Assembly: GCA_006538405.1 (NCBI GenBank)
Contig: BJKQ01000003.1
Span: forward strand, 1,240,001-1,304,000
Direction of reading: 5' to 3'
Length of the DNA: 64,000 bases
From: Hansfordia pulvinata
Taxonomy: Eukaryota > Ascomycota > Sordariomycetes > Xylariales
The notes under the pieces were generated by a model, which was not told where the DNA came from, did no database searches, and was given only the letters and a program-made list of their open reading frames with translations. This document shows, piece by piece, positions 49,400 to 60,186 of this stretch; the first letter of the stretch is position 1, and the number at the start of each line of letters is the position of its first letter. Both the position numbers and the translations under genes were made by a program.

Positions 49400-50156
49400 G
49401 GTGGGCGTGTTGCTCCGGGCATCGTTGAGTGGCGGCGGGGGAATGCTGGGTTTGCGCGTCGAGCGTGTTCCGAAACCGAAGACCCCGACGGAATGTTGAA
49501 GAGGGACTCTGTGTGGTCAAAGTGCCCGTTCGTGAGTGGTGAGGGAAGCTGGACTCTGTGGACGCGACAGCCAGCGCGCATCACCGGAGGCGGAGGGCGT
49601 GGGCAGGTAAGCTGCCTCGGACCGGTGGTTGTCGCAGCCGTTCGAGGGGCAGCTCCAGGCTACCTGCGTCAGCACAACGCGCCATACATGTAGGAGTACC
49701 TAGCGTGGCAGACGTAAAGACAGTGATAATAGGGATTGGCAGGCCTCGGACTGGGGCTATAACCACTGACAGGGCACTCGTACTCGTACTCTTACACCCA
49801 CCTCTATGTAGCGCCTCCGTGGAGTGACGAAAGATACATTGGAGGGGCTCACCCAGCGGCCGGCAGACGATACTTCGGTGCTGGGCGTCATTGCAGGGTT
49901 ACACTGAGTACCTGGGACAGTGCTTTATCGATAAGTGCTGCCCATCTTTTTTCTGCTGCGGTGGCAGTACTACAAAGTGGTAGGCTTCAACCCAGTTCTG
50001 CGCCCCAGCTCGTGGTACCAAGCCATTCAGGCTATCGCTAGTCCCATCTGATAGTAGACCCGGACCCGTTATAATTTTTCCCTCCCTTCCTCTGTCCCGC
50101 GACCAAGGCCAGACCAGACATTTGTTCGTGCTGTACTCGTGCGAGGTCTTTGAATC
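49400..50156. promoter_or_regulatory. Divergent promoter, AP-3 mu and MPP10
   Basis: 757 bases between two divergent starts, so both promoters lie here. It contains TACTCGTACT (49781-49790) within CTCGTACTCGTACTC, about 375 bases before the MPP10 ATG. No TATA box stands out. Confidence 0.5.
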
Positions 50157-52448
50157 ATGGCCGGCAGTACCACGTCTTCCATGACCTCCAGCACCCTCAC
50201 ACACGCCCCCAGCATGGCTTTCCTATCCAATTTCACCGATCCCTCCCGGCCCGGCGCTGCCGCCGACATGCTGGCCCTCTTCGACTCGATTCAGCCCGCC
50301 AACCGCCATGCCTTCCTTCAGCCCTCGTCTGCACTCTCTACCGCCTCACTCCAGCTCGCCAAGGCTACTCTGGATGCCTACGCCCCCTCCCTGAGCGACG
50401 AACTACAGCAGCGCCACAATGAAGCCAATAAGAAGCGGAAGCGGGGCAACGCGCAACGCGCCCCCGACCTCTTGAAGATCAGGAAGCTGCATGTCGACGG
50501 TTTCGAGAGCCCTCAGGTCTGGCAGCAAGCCAGGAGGATCATCACCAGCACACTCCAGGACTCGCAAGACGCCATAGAGCACCTCAAGCAAGATGGCGCA
50601 CTAAGAACTGGCGGGGACGAGGCACGTGCCGCCGAGCCCGAGTTGGCTGAGGATGACTTCGACAGCCAAGATGAGTTGCTCTCAGGCGATGATTTGGAGG
50701 AGCTTGACGGAGACGAGGAGGACCTCGACTCAATGGGCGACGATGAGGTCACTGGTCAAGGTCTGGACGATGAGGATGACGATGAAGACATGCCCGATGA
50801 CCTTGATCTTGCCGACGACTACGAGGACGAGGAGGAAAACAGCGAAGATGATGAAGAGGCTGAGGCGGAAGAGTTGGTGGAAGATCCGGACGGTCTCAAC
50901 GATGGCTTCTTCTCCATTGACGACTTCAACAAACACTCACAGTGGTTCGAGGACCAAGATGCCAAGGCCGATCCCAACACCGATGCAGCCAGCGATGACG
51001 AGGAGTTTGACTGGCATGGCGACCCGTTCGCCGGTAAGCCCTCAGCAAAGGGTCGGGACGCGCCAAAGTCCAAGTCCAAGAACGAGGACGACATGCCCTC
51101 TGATGTGGAGGATGACGACGATGACATGGATGGTGGCCCCACCTTTGGCGATGCAGACCTGGACGCTCCTGAGGGCGAGAGTGAGGATGACGAAGATGAC
51201 GACGAAGAGATGGGCGGCGCTTTGGGCAATGCCAATGATATTTTCTACAAGGACTTCTTTGCGCCGCCACAGAGGAAAGGGGCGAAGAAGAACAATCGCC
51301 AGAACAAATTCCAGCAGAGCCTCCCGACCGAGCCAGATGACCGCGACGTGGACCGAGCCATGGCTGATGTTCGGAGGGACCTGTTTGAAGACGAGTCGGA
51401 GCGCTCTGATTCGGAAGACGCCCTTTCCGATGCTTCTGCTGGTGATCCCAAGTCGCGTCGGTCTGCCCACGAGAGACGTCAGGCCAAGTTGGCGGAAGAG
51501 ATCCGTAAACTTGAAGCAGCCAACGTGGCCAAAAGAGAATGGACCATGGCTGGTGAGGCTCAGGCTACGGATCGTCCCATGAACTCTCTTCTTGAAGAGG
51601 ACCTGGACTTCGAGCACGTTGGCAAGCCAGTTCCTGTCATCACGGCGGAAGTAAGCGAGAGCATCGAGGACATGATCAAGCGCCGCATCCTCGCGCAGGA
51701 GTTCGACGAGGTGATCAAGCGCCGGCCGGACTCTGCCGACCTATCCGGCAACACGCGACGTGGGCTCGTTGAACTCAGCGACGCCAAGAACCAACAGAGT
51801 CTGGCCGATATTTACGAAGAAGAACACGTCAAGAACGCGAACCCCGATACGTACGTCAGCAGCACCGACGAGCGGCTGCGGCGGGACGAGCGCGAAGTCG
51901 AAACGCTTTGGAAGGACGTCTGCGCCAAACTGGACGCACTCAGCAGCTGGCACTATCGGCCTAGACCAGTGGAGCCATCGTTGCAGATTGTGTCAGACGT
52001 GGGGACCGTCAGTATGGAGGACGCCCAGCCGACAACGGCGCAAGGCGTCAGCGGTGGCGATACGGCTTTGGCACCTCAAGAAATTTACAAGGCTGGCCAG
52101 GAGACGGCGGACAAGGGCGAAGTGGTGGCCAAGGACGGATTGCCGGTCGCGCGACGAGAAATGTCCCGCGAGGACAAGACGCGGCGGCGGCGCCGTGACA
52201 AGGAGCGCATTCGCAAAGCAGGTGGACTGGCCCAGGGTGGCAGTGGCAACGGTGTTGCCGGGCAGAAGGCGCTGCCTGGGGCCAAGGGATCAGGGCCATC
52301 GAAGCGGGCGCAGGAGCAGAAGGAGACGTTGGGCGAGCTCAAGAAGGGCGGTGTCCGCGTCATCAACAAGAAGGGAGAGGTGGTCGACATGGACGGAAAC
52401 AAGGCCAAAGCGAAGCAGGCTGCGACAAGTGGAAGCTTCAAGCTGTAG
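50157..52448 (+). CDS. mpp10: U3 small nucleolar ribonucleoprotein MPP10
   Basis: One exon of 763 aa. The N-terminal region is helical, with a basic KKRKRG segment. The centre is dominated by long Asp/Glu runs (about residues 160-370), typical of Mpp10. They are punctuated by conserved elements: DDFNKHSQWFEDQ, FYKDFFAPP, and later PMNSLLEEDLDFEHVGKPVP and IKRRILAQEFDEVIKR. The end is Lys/Arg-rich (EDKTRRRRRDKERIRK). Mpp10 forms a complex with Imp3 and Imp4 in the SSU processome and helps pre-18S rRNA cleavage in the nucleolus. The frame is intact, with no sign of intron or frameshift. Confidence 0.95.
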   Translation: MAGSTTSSMTSSTLTHAPSMAFLSNFTDPSRPGAAADMLALFDSIQPANRHAFLQPSSALSTASLQLAKATLDAYAPSLSDELQQRHNEANKKRKRGNAQRAPDLLKIRKLHVDGFESPQVWQQARRIITSTLQDSQDAIEHLKQDGALRTGGDEARAAEPELAEDDFDSQDELLSGDDLEELDGDEEDLDSMGDDEVTGQGLDDEDDDEDMPDDLDLADDYEDEEENSEDDEEAEAEELVEDPDGLNDGFFSIDDFNKHSQWFEDQDAKADPNTDAASDDEEFDWHGDPFAGKPSAKGRDAPKSKSKNEDDMPSDVEDDDDDMDGGPTFGDADLDAPEGESEDDEDDDEEMGGALGNANDIFYKDFFAPPQRKGAKKNNRQNKFQQSLPTEPDDRDVDRAMADVRRDLFEDESERSDSEDALSDASAGDPKSRRSAHERRQAKLAEEIRKLEAANVAKREWTMAGEAQATDRPMNSLLEEDLDFEHVGKPVPVITAEVSESIEDMIKRRILAQEFDEVIKRRPDSADLSGNTRRGLVELSDAKNQQSLADIYEEEHVKNANPDTYVSSTDERLRRDEREVETLWKDVCAKLDALSSWHYRPRPVEPSLQIVSDVGTVSMEDAQPTTAQGVSGGDTALAPQEIYKAGQETADKGEVVAKDGLPVARREMSREDKTRRRRRDKERIRKAGGLAQGGSGNGVAGQKALPGAKGSGPSKRAQEQKETLGELKKGGVRVINKKGEVVDMDGNKAKAKQAATSGSFKL

Positions 52449-53060
52449 GCCGCTGTCCCCGGGGAGGCTGTCGGATGGAGGCCACGAGGCTATTCGTTCT
52501 CATACTTGTAGAATTCGCATGCATAGAGGTGGTTTACTCGACCGCAGCCGGCGTTGTATACTGCGATGATAGGAAAAGGCGCATTCCAACCTTGCGTGAT
52601 ATACTCCTGAATTACGTTCATCGTTTTATTATTGAATTCGACTAGCTAACTGGCCGAGCCGTTGTGTCACTTCGAGACATTCCCACCAGGGGTTGGGAGA
52701 CTGGAGACAGGAATAGGGGAGTAGTTTGCATCAGCGCAGCTGCCGGCCAGCTGGTCCCCTACTTGCGAAGGTGCTGAGTGTACCACTGAGTGCCCCACCA
52801 ACTGCACCTGGAGTGCCCTGCCCCACGGTAGCTTGCTTGAAATGAGGTAACAGCACAAACCATCATCAGAACAATCCCATCCACCCACGCGCTTCTACGT
52901 CCGGGCGACATACATAGGCACGCTGATAGCGACCACATGTTTGCGCCCGAGAACATTGCCCAAAGCTCCGCAGCTGCATGAACGGACGTGTCTTCCCACG
53001 CACCACGCCTTCTCGAAGACCGAACCGCCAGGCGAGCTTCCTTGCATCGCAGCCACAGAC
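52449..53060. other. MPP10 3' flank and TCA17 promoter
   Basis: About 610 bases between two plus-strand genes. No conserved ORF, repeat or RNA gene recognised. Confidence 0.45.
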
Positions 53061-53876
53061 ATGGCGACGACGATCCCCTCGATCGTCTGTCTCGGCGTCA
53101 TTGGGCGGAATGTACGTTCAGTCAGGCGCTTACACCAGTCAAGCCGTCAGACATGCAAATGCATCTGCCGATAGTTACTGACCGGTCTCCGCTCGCAGAA
53201 CAACCCTCTACACATCACGATTCTCCCGTCCTGGGATCAAACGACTCAAACATATACGCCTTTGCGCACGCCCTTGCAGTTCTCGCTACTTCTAAGCGGC
53301 ACCCTCGACGTGTTTGAAGCCCGCGCCCGCCACGCCGCCGCCAGCGCCTCCTCTGCCGCCGTCCAAACACCGACCAACCTGCCCTCATCCGCCATTGTCA
53401 CCGGCGACTTCGGCCTGCTGCACGCTCTTGACGACCGTCTGGCTGCCTATGGATTCGAGACCAACACCGGCGTCAAGTTCGTCGCCGTCGTCGACATGCG
53501 CGGCCGCCTCCAACACCACCACGCCGCTGGTGGCCAAGCCCCCGGCTTCGGCTCTGCCGCCGGAGCCGCAGCATCTCCCGGCGGAGGTGCCGCTGCTGCG
53601 GCGTCCAGGACGCCCGGATCTGCGGCCTCGCTCGGCGCGATATCCGGCGGTATGGGACTGCGCGACGGGGAGCTCAAGGTCGTCTTCCGCGCCGTCCAGA
53701 CCGCCTACGTCCGCCTGCTGCAGAATCCCTTCTACGACCCCGACGAGCAGCAGCAGCAGCAGAAGGCTGCCACGGGCGGCGGCGGCGGCGGTGGCAAGCG
53801 CATCACCAGCAGGCGTTTTGCCGATGAGATGCGCCGCATTGGCGAGAGCTGGGCGCCGGGCGTCACCAGTCTGTGA
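53061..53876 (+). CDS. tca17: TRAPP complex subunit TRAPPC2L/TCA17
   Basis: Two exons, 53061-53111 and 53199-53876, give 242 aa; donor GTACGT, acceptor CGCAG, phase 0. The first exon is MATTIPSIVCLGVIGRN, and the joined sequence NNPLHITILP is a longin-type TRAPP start. LQFSLLLSGTLDVFEAR, the long helix with FGLLHALDDRLAAYGFETNTG, and LKVVFRAVQTAYVRLLQNPFY are the family landmarks. A low-complexity Gly/Ala/Ser/Pro insert (about residues 120-170) and a Gln run followed by Gly repeats enlarge it beyond the yeast protein. TCA17 supports TRAPPII assembly at the Golgi. Confidence 0.88.
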
Positions 53877-55022
53877 GACGCGGCTACGGACTTCCTTACG
53901 ATGACGATAACGACGATAACGAATAGCTCCGGATCCTAGACGCAGAGACAGACATGAAGTTTTTCGGCAGGCGAGAGGGAAGCAGCCAGCTTCCCAGGGC
54001 ACCGGGGCAAAGATGCCGCCGCAGCCTGAGGCTCAGCGTGGGGAAAGGCATACCCTTTGGCGAAGACTTACGAATCAAGCCACAACGGATGCCACTGGAG
54101 GAAGCCAAGCTGCCCGATACTGTTGTGATGAATAATCACAACACGCGCTTCAGCCGCTTGCGTGTCTGTCGCACAGCGAGCGCACTTGTCAAGCAATATC
54201 CAGGGTAGAGGCTTGCCTGCCTCCAGTATCCACAGGCATATGCCCCCACATATACTCTGCCGATGAGATGCGATTCCCGTTCCAATGAATTGGGCTTCGA
54301 AAACGGCACTGGTACGGGAAAGCTCTGCAGAACTTCATCAAGAAACGGGAGTTCAGTCGAGGCACGGGTATGCTCCATGCCCGATAAGACACTTATGTGG
54401 CTCCCTCTGATTATGCCTGGATCCGTCTCGAGCTGGAGGGCTCCATTCCCAACTTTGTGGATGGAAACCTCCAGCTTGGGCAGCCAAGTGGGTTCAACCA
54501 GGTTGAAGGGGCCAGAAAGGGTGCTGGCCACGCCAGACAGGGCGTGCTGCGAGTAAAAGGACTGCATGAAGGAGACTGGCGAACAAGAGCGCGCTGCTTC
54601 TGAAGCCATGAGGCCCGATGCTATGATCGACTTTCCTGCCGTCGCAATACCATGTCTTGCAACGTACATAGAATTGCTGTGCATATCATGATTCGTCTGC
54701 CTAATAAGTGACTTGTGAAATCGGCGAGCACTGTCATGCAGCCACTGATACACTGGCCCGTCCCTCAATGGGCTTTCTTGCAAGCCCACCTCGAAGCCCG
54801 AAAGAGGCCGCGCGGGCGAGGGACAACAAAATGACTGGCAGAAACGATTCATGGAAGGGGGCCGAAGACTGCCAACCAAACACCACAGGTCTCTCATACA
54901 ATGGGCACCATAGGAGACGTAAGTGCTGGGCAGCTCTCTATTTACAGCGGCCGGCCAAACCTATATACATTGTCAGACAAAAAGAGAAATACACCCTGGA
55001 GCCACGTGTCCGCCCTGAGCGG
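53877..55022. other. Convergent 3' region with one long ORF
   Basis: About 1.1 kb between TCA17 and the AFG1-like gene. It holds a 253-codon minus-strand ORF, annotated separately. No repeats of note. Confidence 0.4.
54136..54897 (-). CDS. Possible hypothetical protein (253 aa)
   Basis: An ATG-initiated frame of 253 codons lies in DNA with nearly balanced base composition, where so long a frame is unusual by chance. The protein has no signal peptide or clear membrane segment. It has some ordered-looking stretches (EVSIHKVGNGALQLE, STELPFLDEVLQSF). Codon usage is not strongly GC-biased, unlike neighbouring genes. I recognise no family. It could be a recently arisen or decaying gene, or chance. 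Confidence 0.3.
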   Translation of the reverse strand: MRDLWCLVGSLRPPSMNRFCQSFCCPSPARPLSGFEVGLQESPLRDGPVYQWLHDSARRFHKSLIRQTNHDMHSNSMYVARHGIATAGKSIIASGLMASEAARSCSPVSFMQSFYSQHALSGVASTLSGPFNLVEPTWLPKLEVSIHKVGNGALQLETDPGIIRGSHISVLSGMEHTRASTELPFLDEVLQSFPVPVPFSKPNSLERESHLIGRVYVGAYACGYWRQASLYPGYCLTSALAVRQTRKRLKRVL

Positions 55023-57337
55023 TCATGGGCGGCGCGAGGCGGACTCGGCGCCTTCGTCAAGTCCATCTTGACCTCCGCCCCCGCCATGCTCGTCTGCCGC
55101 GCCGGATTGCCGCAGGAACTCGACGTCCCGTCCACCCAGCCCTGCAGGCTGGTTAAGCACGACGGCGGGCCCGATGCGCTCGCCGCCGGCACTCTTATTC
55201 CTCTGAAGTAGCTCATTCGCGCCCTTTCCTTGCGCAGAGCGAGATGACCCCTCCTCAGCCCCGTCCCCGACATCGCCACCGCCGCGCTCCCAGTGTCGGG
55301 CATCAGAGGGCAGGGGCCTCCACCAGTCGCTGGCGCGGGCAGGGTCACGCGCACGCCACCAGGCAGCGCCACAGAGCTCCCACAAGCGGCTGGCGGCGCG
55401 GCGGTGGGCGAAACGCTCGTCCTCGCCCGTGAAGGCCGAAGTATTGGCGAAGTCGACCGCGGATGAAGAGCCAGCGCCCTTCGTCCTTCGCCTCTGCTCT
55501 TGCTGCGCGGAGGCGATGGGGCTCGGCGCGGCCTCGGCAAAATCGTGATCCGGGTCGTAGGCTGCGGTCTCGCCCGACTCGCGGTACGACGAGATGTTGG
55601 GGCGGAAGGGCGACGCCGCATCTTGGTACGCCTCGGCATACGTCTCCGAGTGCATAGCGTCTGCGTCGATGTTTTCATTTGCGGGGAGCGGGCTTCGGTC
55701 CCTCTGCCCCGGTTCCGTATTGCCCACTGCCGCAGCGCCGGCGTTGCGGCGCCTGGTCGCCTCGGCGGACTCGGGGAAGAACAGATCGTCAGGCCCAGCT
55801 GCGGCGCGGAGCAGCAGACGACAGCGGGCCTCGTATAGTGCGTCGAGCAGCGTGATAAGGCGACGAGTCTCATTGCGCCTCAGCGCCGTCAACAGCGGCA
55901 CATCGTCCAGCACCAGCGTGTGCGCTGCCGACGCCATGCTGATGTAGTCGGCCGGCCCGAAGGTACCACAAATCAGCTCCTCGAAGCTCCAGTGCGCCAC
56001 GCCGCCCCTGTGTCGCGGCACCGTCACCTGCCGCCCGTAAATAGTCAGCTGCAGAGGCTGCCAGTTCGTCGTTCCAGGAACCGTGGAAGCGGCTTCCGCG
56101 GCGGCGCCATGGAGCTCAAGACCCGCTACGGCAGCTTCCCAGGCCTGATCGTCCTGCTCTCCAATGATGAAAAAGTGCTTGGGCGTGATGGCCATGCCAG
56201 CGTCTCTGGTGCTCCAAGAGATTCTTCGGAGGCTCTCACCGTATCATCCGTCGCTGTTGCCCCTACTGACGCTCCGGAGATTCGGGCGCGGCTGCTTGAT
56301 TCCTGGTCGACGTCGCGACGACGCCAGTCCTTGGCGCCGTCCATGTGCCAGAACTCGCAGCGGGCCTTGAGGACCTCGAGAAAGTTTGCAAAGTCGCTGG
56401 TGGAGCCAAAGAGCTCGCCGCGACCACGTCGGGCAGCTGCCGCACGCCCACCGAGAAGGGCCAGGCCCGAACCTAGCAGGCCACCGCGAGGGGGCGGAGG
56501 TGCATAGTCGAAGCCGGTGGCGCGTTCCAGCTCGTCTGGCATGCGGTTAGAGGACGCAACAAGAACACCACCCAGCTGGAAGAAGGCGGTGAAAAGATTG
56601 CTGAGGATCTTGCTGGCGGCGCGATCGGGCAGCTGGAACTCGTCGAGGAACAGGATGGGCGATGACTCGACCATGTCCTTGGCCATCCACAAGATCGAGT
56701 ACTCCTGAGCTTCAGGCCCTGCCGCCGAGGGATGTTGCCGCTGAGACTTACGGTGCTGCTCTAGCCGCGACAGGGTATGCAGCATGAACGTGTTGAAGTG
56801 CCAGCGACGCTTGCGACCAGTCGGAAGACCTTCAGCAAGGAGATCAAGCAGCATGGACTTGCCCGTGCCAACCTCGCCTGACAGAAACAAGCCGCGAGGC
56901 GAGTCGATGCGAAGGGCCTCCTCATGGCTGGTCAAAACTCGCGTCAGAGCGCCGTGGTCGGCGAGAGCGGGGGCTTTGGCTCCGGCAGATTCAGCAAGGC
57001 GGGCGAAGAACCGGGCAAGGAGAGGGTTGCGCCAGATGGGGTGGTTGCGGGTAGCGAGGGCAGGAGACCCCAGAGCGGCGTCGGGCGGCGCGGCGGCCGC
57101 ATGGTGGGCGGCATCCGAATCGGCCAGCTCGCGGCGGATAGCATCGAGGCGCGCACGATATTCTATCGAAGGTGAGTAGTCTTTGAGACGGGCGTAGATC
57201 TTGTGCAGATGCAGGGCCAGGCGGTGCTGGGCGGGATCGGGACTGCAGAGGCCGGTAGCCAGCATGGACTGGTATTTGACGAGGGGATCCGTGATGGTCA
57301 CCGAGGTGGAAGCACGTCTGACGCACGGGATAGGCAT
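55023..57337 (-). CDS. AFG1-like mitochondrial AAA ATPase with apparent frameshift
   Basis: The N-terminal frame starts at the ATG at 57337. It contains the AFG1 P-loop GEVGTGKS (residues 154-161) after LFLS and Walker B ILFLDEFQ (228-235). Further landmarks are SNLFTAFFQLGGVLVASSNR and FLEVLKARCEFWHMDGAKDWRRR. The C-terminal frame continues one frame over from about 56240: PKHFFIIGEQDDQAWEA, GPADYISMASAAHTLVLDDV, RRLITLLDALYEARCRLL, FAHRRAASRLWELCGAAW. The switch equals one missing base between 56196 and 56243. An intron with phase-compatible sites was not found: the only good donor (GTGAGA) would lose PKH. Yeast Afg1 and human LACE1 act in the mitochondrial inner membrane and protein quality control. 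Whether the gene is intact depends on resequencing. Confidence 0.88.
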
Positions 57338-60186
57338 GTTTGCGGGGCTGCTCGAGGGGGTCTCAATAGGGGTCTAATTGAGCGGCCCTCGTCATTTGCC
57401 CACAAGGCTGCGCCAGGAGGGGGGAGTTGGAGGTGCGATAACGCGACAGTCTACCGGGAGACCATGGTGGTAAGGATCAAAGTTGAGTCGCCGACTGGCA
57501 GAGTGATGCCCCCGTCGTAGCGTCCTGGAGTGAGGTATGATAAGAAGATATCGCGACGATGTTTGGGTGGGGGTTGGGACGGAGGGTTCAGTTGCGGGCC
57601 GGTCAACTTCGGGGTAAAGCGTTGCCGGCGCCGGTGCCGGTGCGGGACAGTGAGTGAGGTCATTTACAATTGCGGCGCCAGGGCGAGAGGCGCGACGCCG
57701 GACCCACCCGGGCATTTCTATGCCGCTGGTGCGCACCTGTTCCAGCAGAGCCTCCTGCCCGGCACATGTACCGGAAGTACCTCGTGTCGAGTACCATCAA
57801 GCCGACCTCCAATAGAGGGCAGGTCCTTCCATTGCAGGACATCGTGTCTGGACGTACGAGTCCACATCTTAGATGCCCAGGGTTCTTGATGTCCTCGATT
57901 TTGAACGAGTTTCATGTTTGCATTGCATGTGATCAAATTTATATATTCGGCTCGTGTGCAACGATCAAATATACCTAAGGCAGTGTCAGTGTGGTGTCCT
58001 TTTCCGCAGGGACGAAGGGGCTGCGTCCGAATGGGCACATAAAAAGTACTATCTACCTTACCTCCATAGGTACCAAAGGCACCCGGTGTGAGGGAGGGCT
58101 TCCAGTACACATGCCGTCAGGTACCTCACGGTCTCCATTCTTGGAGCCGGGTCCGGCTGCTTGGTCACAGCATGTCGGTACCTGACGCATACGAGTATTG
58201 TTGAGGGTTGCCGCGTCTCCACTGGCCGCGCCAACTGCAGAGAAGCGGATGGAAGCCGGTTCGTCAATCGCAGCTGTGGGAAGCACCTCCAGACCTACCT
58301 AGCGTGATGATGCAGGCCCATGTTGAATTTTCAATCGAGTTTTATGCCCAGTGTGTATGGACACCAAACGTGCAGGAGAATCAGTTGCACGGCCCTCATA
58401 CAATAGTTCGCGATATGCTCAACATTCTCGTGTCAAATCATAATACCCAAACCATCTGCCCTTGCCACCCACGCCCAATTGCGCCCCTTATATGGCAAAC
58501 ACGTCACGGGGTGAGGACCAGAATAAGGGGGAAGACCCAATCATGGCCGGCCACAGATCAGCCTACTGCAACGAGGTTGAAAGGGTGGGAGGCTCTTGCC
58601 GTGCCGAGTTTAGGTCCGTCGCCCAGGTATTCGGAGATGGCGGTCTAGAGTACTTTGAAGGTACCTGACCGCTCAACTTTCGCAGCGGTGATTGTTTACG
58701 ACCAACCTGGATTCGCCAATCACAGAACGAGTCGCACAAGCTAGGTACCTGAGGTACGAGTATCGTACCTACGAGCATGGATGTTTAAGTACCTTTGGTA
58801 GTTTTTGTTCTCTTCATCCTCTGGTTTATCCTACCGCCTACCTGATGGTCATCCTATACGCACCTCACGAGTACTCGTTTCCAGCGAGCTACATCAATTC
58901 TCGACATTCTCGTCCCATTCGTGCCCTGAGTCCTGGACTTGCTGATTCTATTGGGCGCTTTCCCGAGACTCTTCGTCTTCCTATTGAGGTCGCCATCGTG
59001 CTCAGCGGTGAGGGCACAAGCCAGCATCTCAGATGTCCTCAGCTCGGACATCGCAAGTTACTGAGGTAGGTATCTGGCGAGTGAATCTGACACATCTTGC
59101 CCACAAGTACTCGTACATCGAAATACCTAGCAATCGCCCATCATCCATCATCCGGTGTTGCACGAGCACCGAATATCTGCTATGGCTCCCGATGAGTGAC
59201 CCATCAGTAGAGAGATCTTGTAGCCTTGCAGTTGGGTAGAAGACGTTATGAAAAGAAGGGCTCGCAACTCTTCAGGCTGAGTATAAGCGAGGTGCCACGG
59301 TGCCTAGCCTACCTAGGCCCAAGCAATGCGACTACAGAACCGCTTCGTCTTCTTGGCCGCCTATTGACAGAATCGTCGACGCGTTCATAAGGCTGGTAAA
59401 GGCGGTGACCTATCCGTTGCGTACCCGATCAGTGACGAGGTCCGCGATCCGGCTGGGATCAGGGTGTTGGAAGCTCTCGAGGTAGCTTTGAGCTACATGT
59501 ACGTGCGTGCTGGCCCGCCTTCCGATGAGGTACATAAGCGCGCGCATGTACAGCACAGGACACGGGTACCCGCCTAGCAACGGGAGCGTTGCCTGCTCCA
59601 CAATAACTTTTACCCATGCTGGATTACTCTCTGCTCGGTCTGTTTCTGCTGCTGGGTGCTTTCAGTTGCCGCCAGCGCGCTTGCGGATTTGTCTGTCGGT
59701 CTCAACAGCAATCCCTCCTCACCTTCCTGTCCAACATCACCATCATCCCATCACCATCGACCGGCCATCGCCCTCATCGCCACCGACCACGAAACCTATC
59801 CCTCACCAACCCGTCATCGGTATCGCATCCGTCGCGGCTATCGTACCGTCCTTTCTGCCGCCTGTCATCAAAACAACGCGGCCAGGCCTCCGGTGTCCCG
59901 ACCCATACTACGGATAAAATCACCAACACAACCGGCCGAACTTGCTTGACCATATTCCACCTCTGGTCCTCCTCTCGCTTGCCCTGCGGGCCTGTTTCAT
60001 TTGCGCCTTCATCCCTCCTGGTCAACATGGTCAACGTCGTCTCTGCACCTTTTGATTTGCATCGTTAAGCGACATCGTCGTCTCCCTTCCATCGGATTAC
60101 AGCGCGTCGCACTCCCCACTTCCCCCCCTGCGCTCACAGCATCACAACTCGGCCACCTCCTTATCATCGCGCATTCCGACATAGCC
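57338..60186. other. Divergent intergenic region, AFG1-like and NUP133
   Basis: About 2.85 kb between divergent starts. It holds TACGAGTA at 58755, inside a palindromic run of GGTACCT, GGTACGAGTA and CGTACCTACGAG, and TACTCGTA at 59108. The last 500 bases before NUP133 are pyrimidine- and CATC-rich, fitting a 5' leader. No conserved ORF. Confidence 0.45.

Noticed and set aside
56126..56245. An intron with donor GTGAGA to explain the AFG1-like frame switch
   Set aside because: Acceptors nearby have the wrong phase. The one with correct phase (CCCAAG) lacks a pyrimidine tract and would delete the PKH segment that looks conserved.
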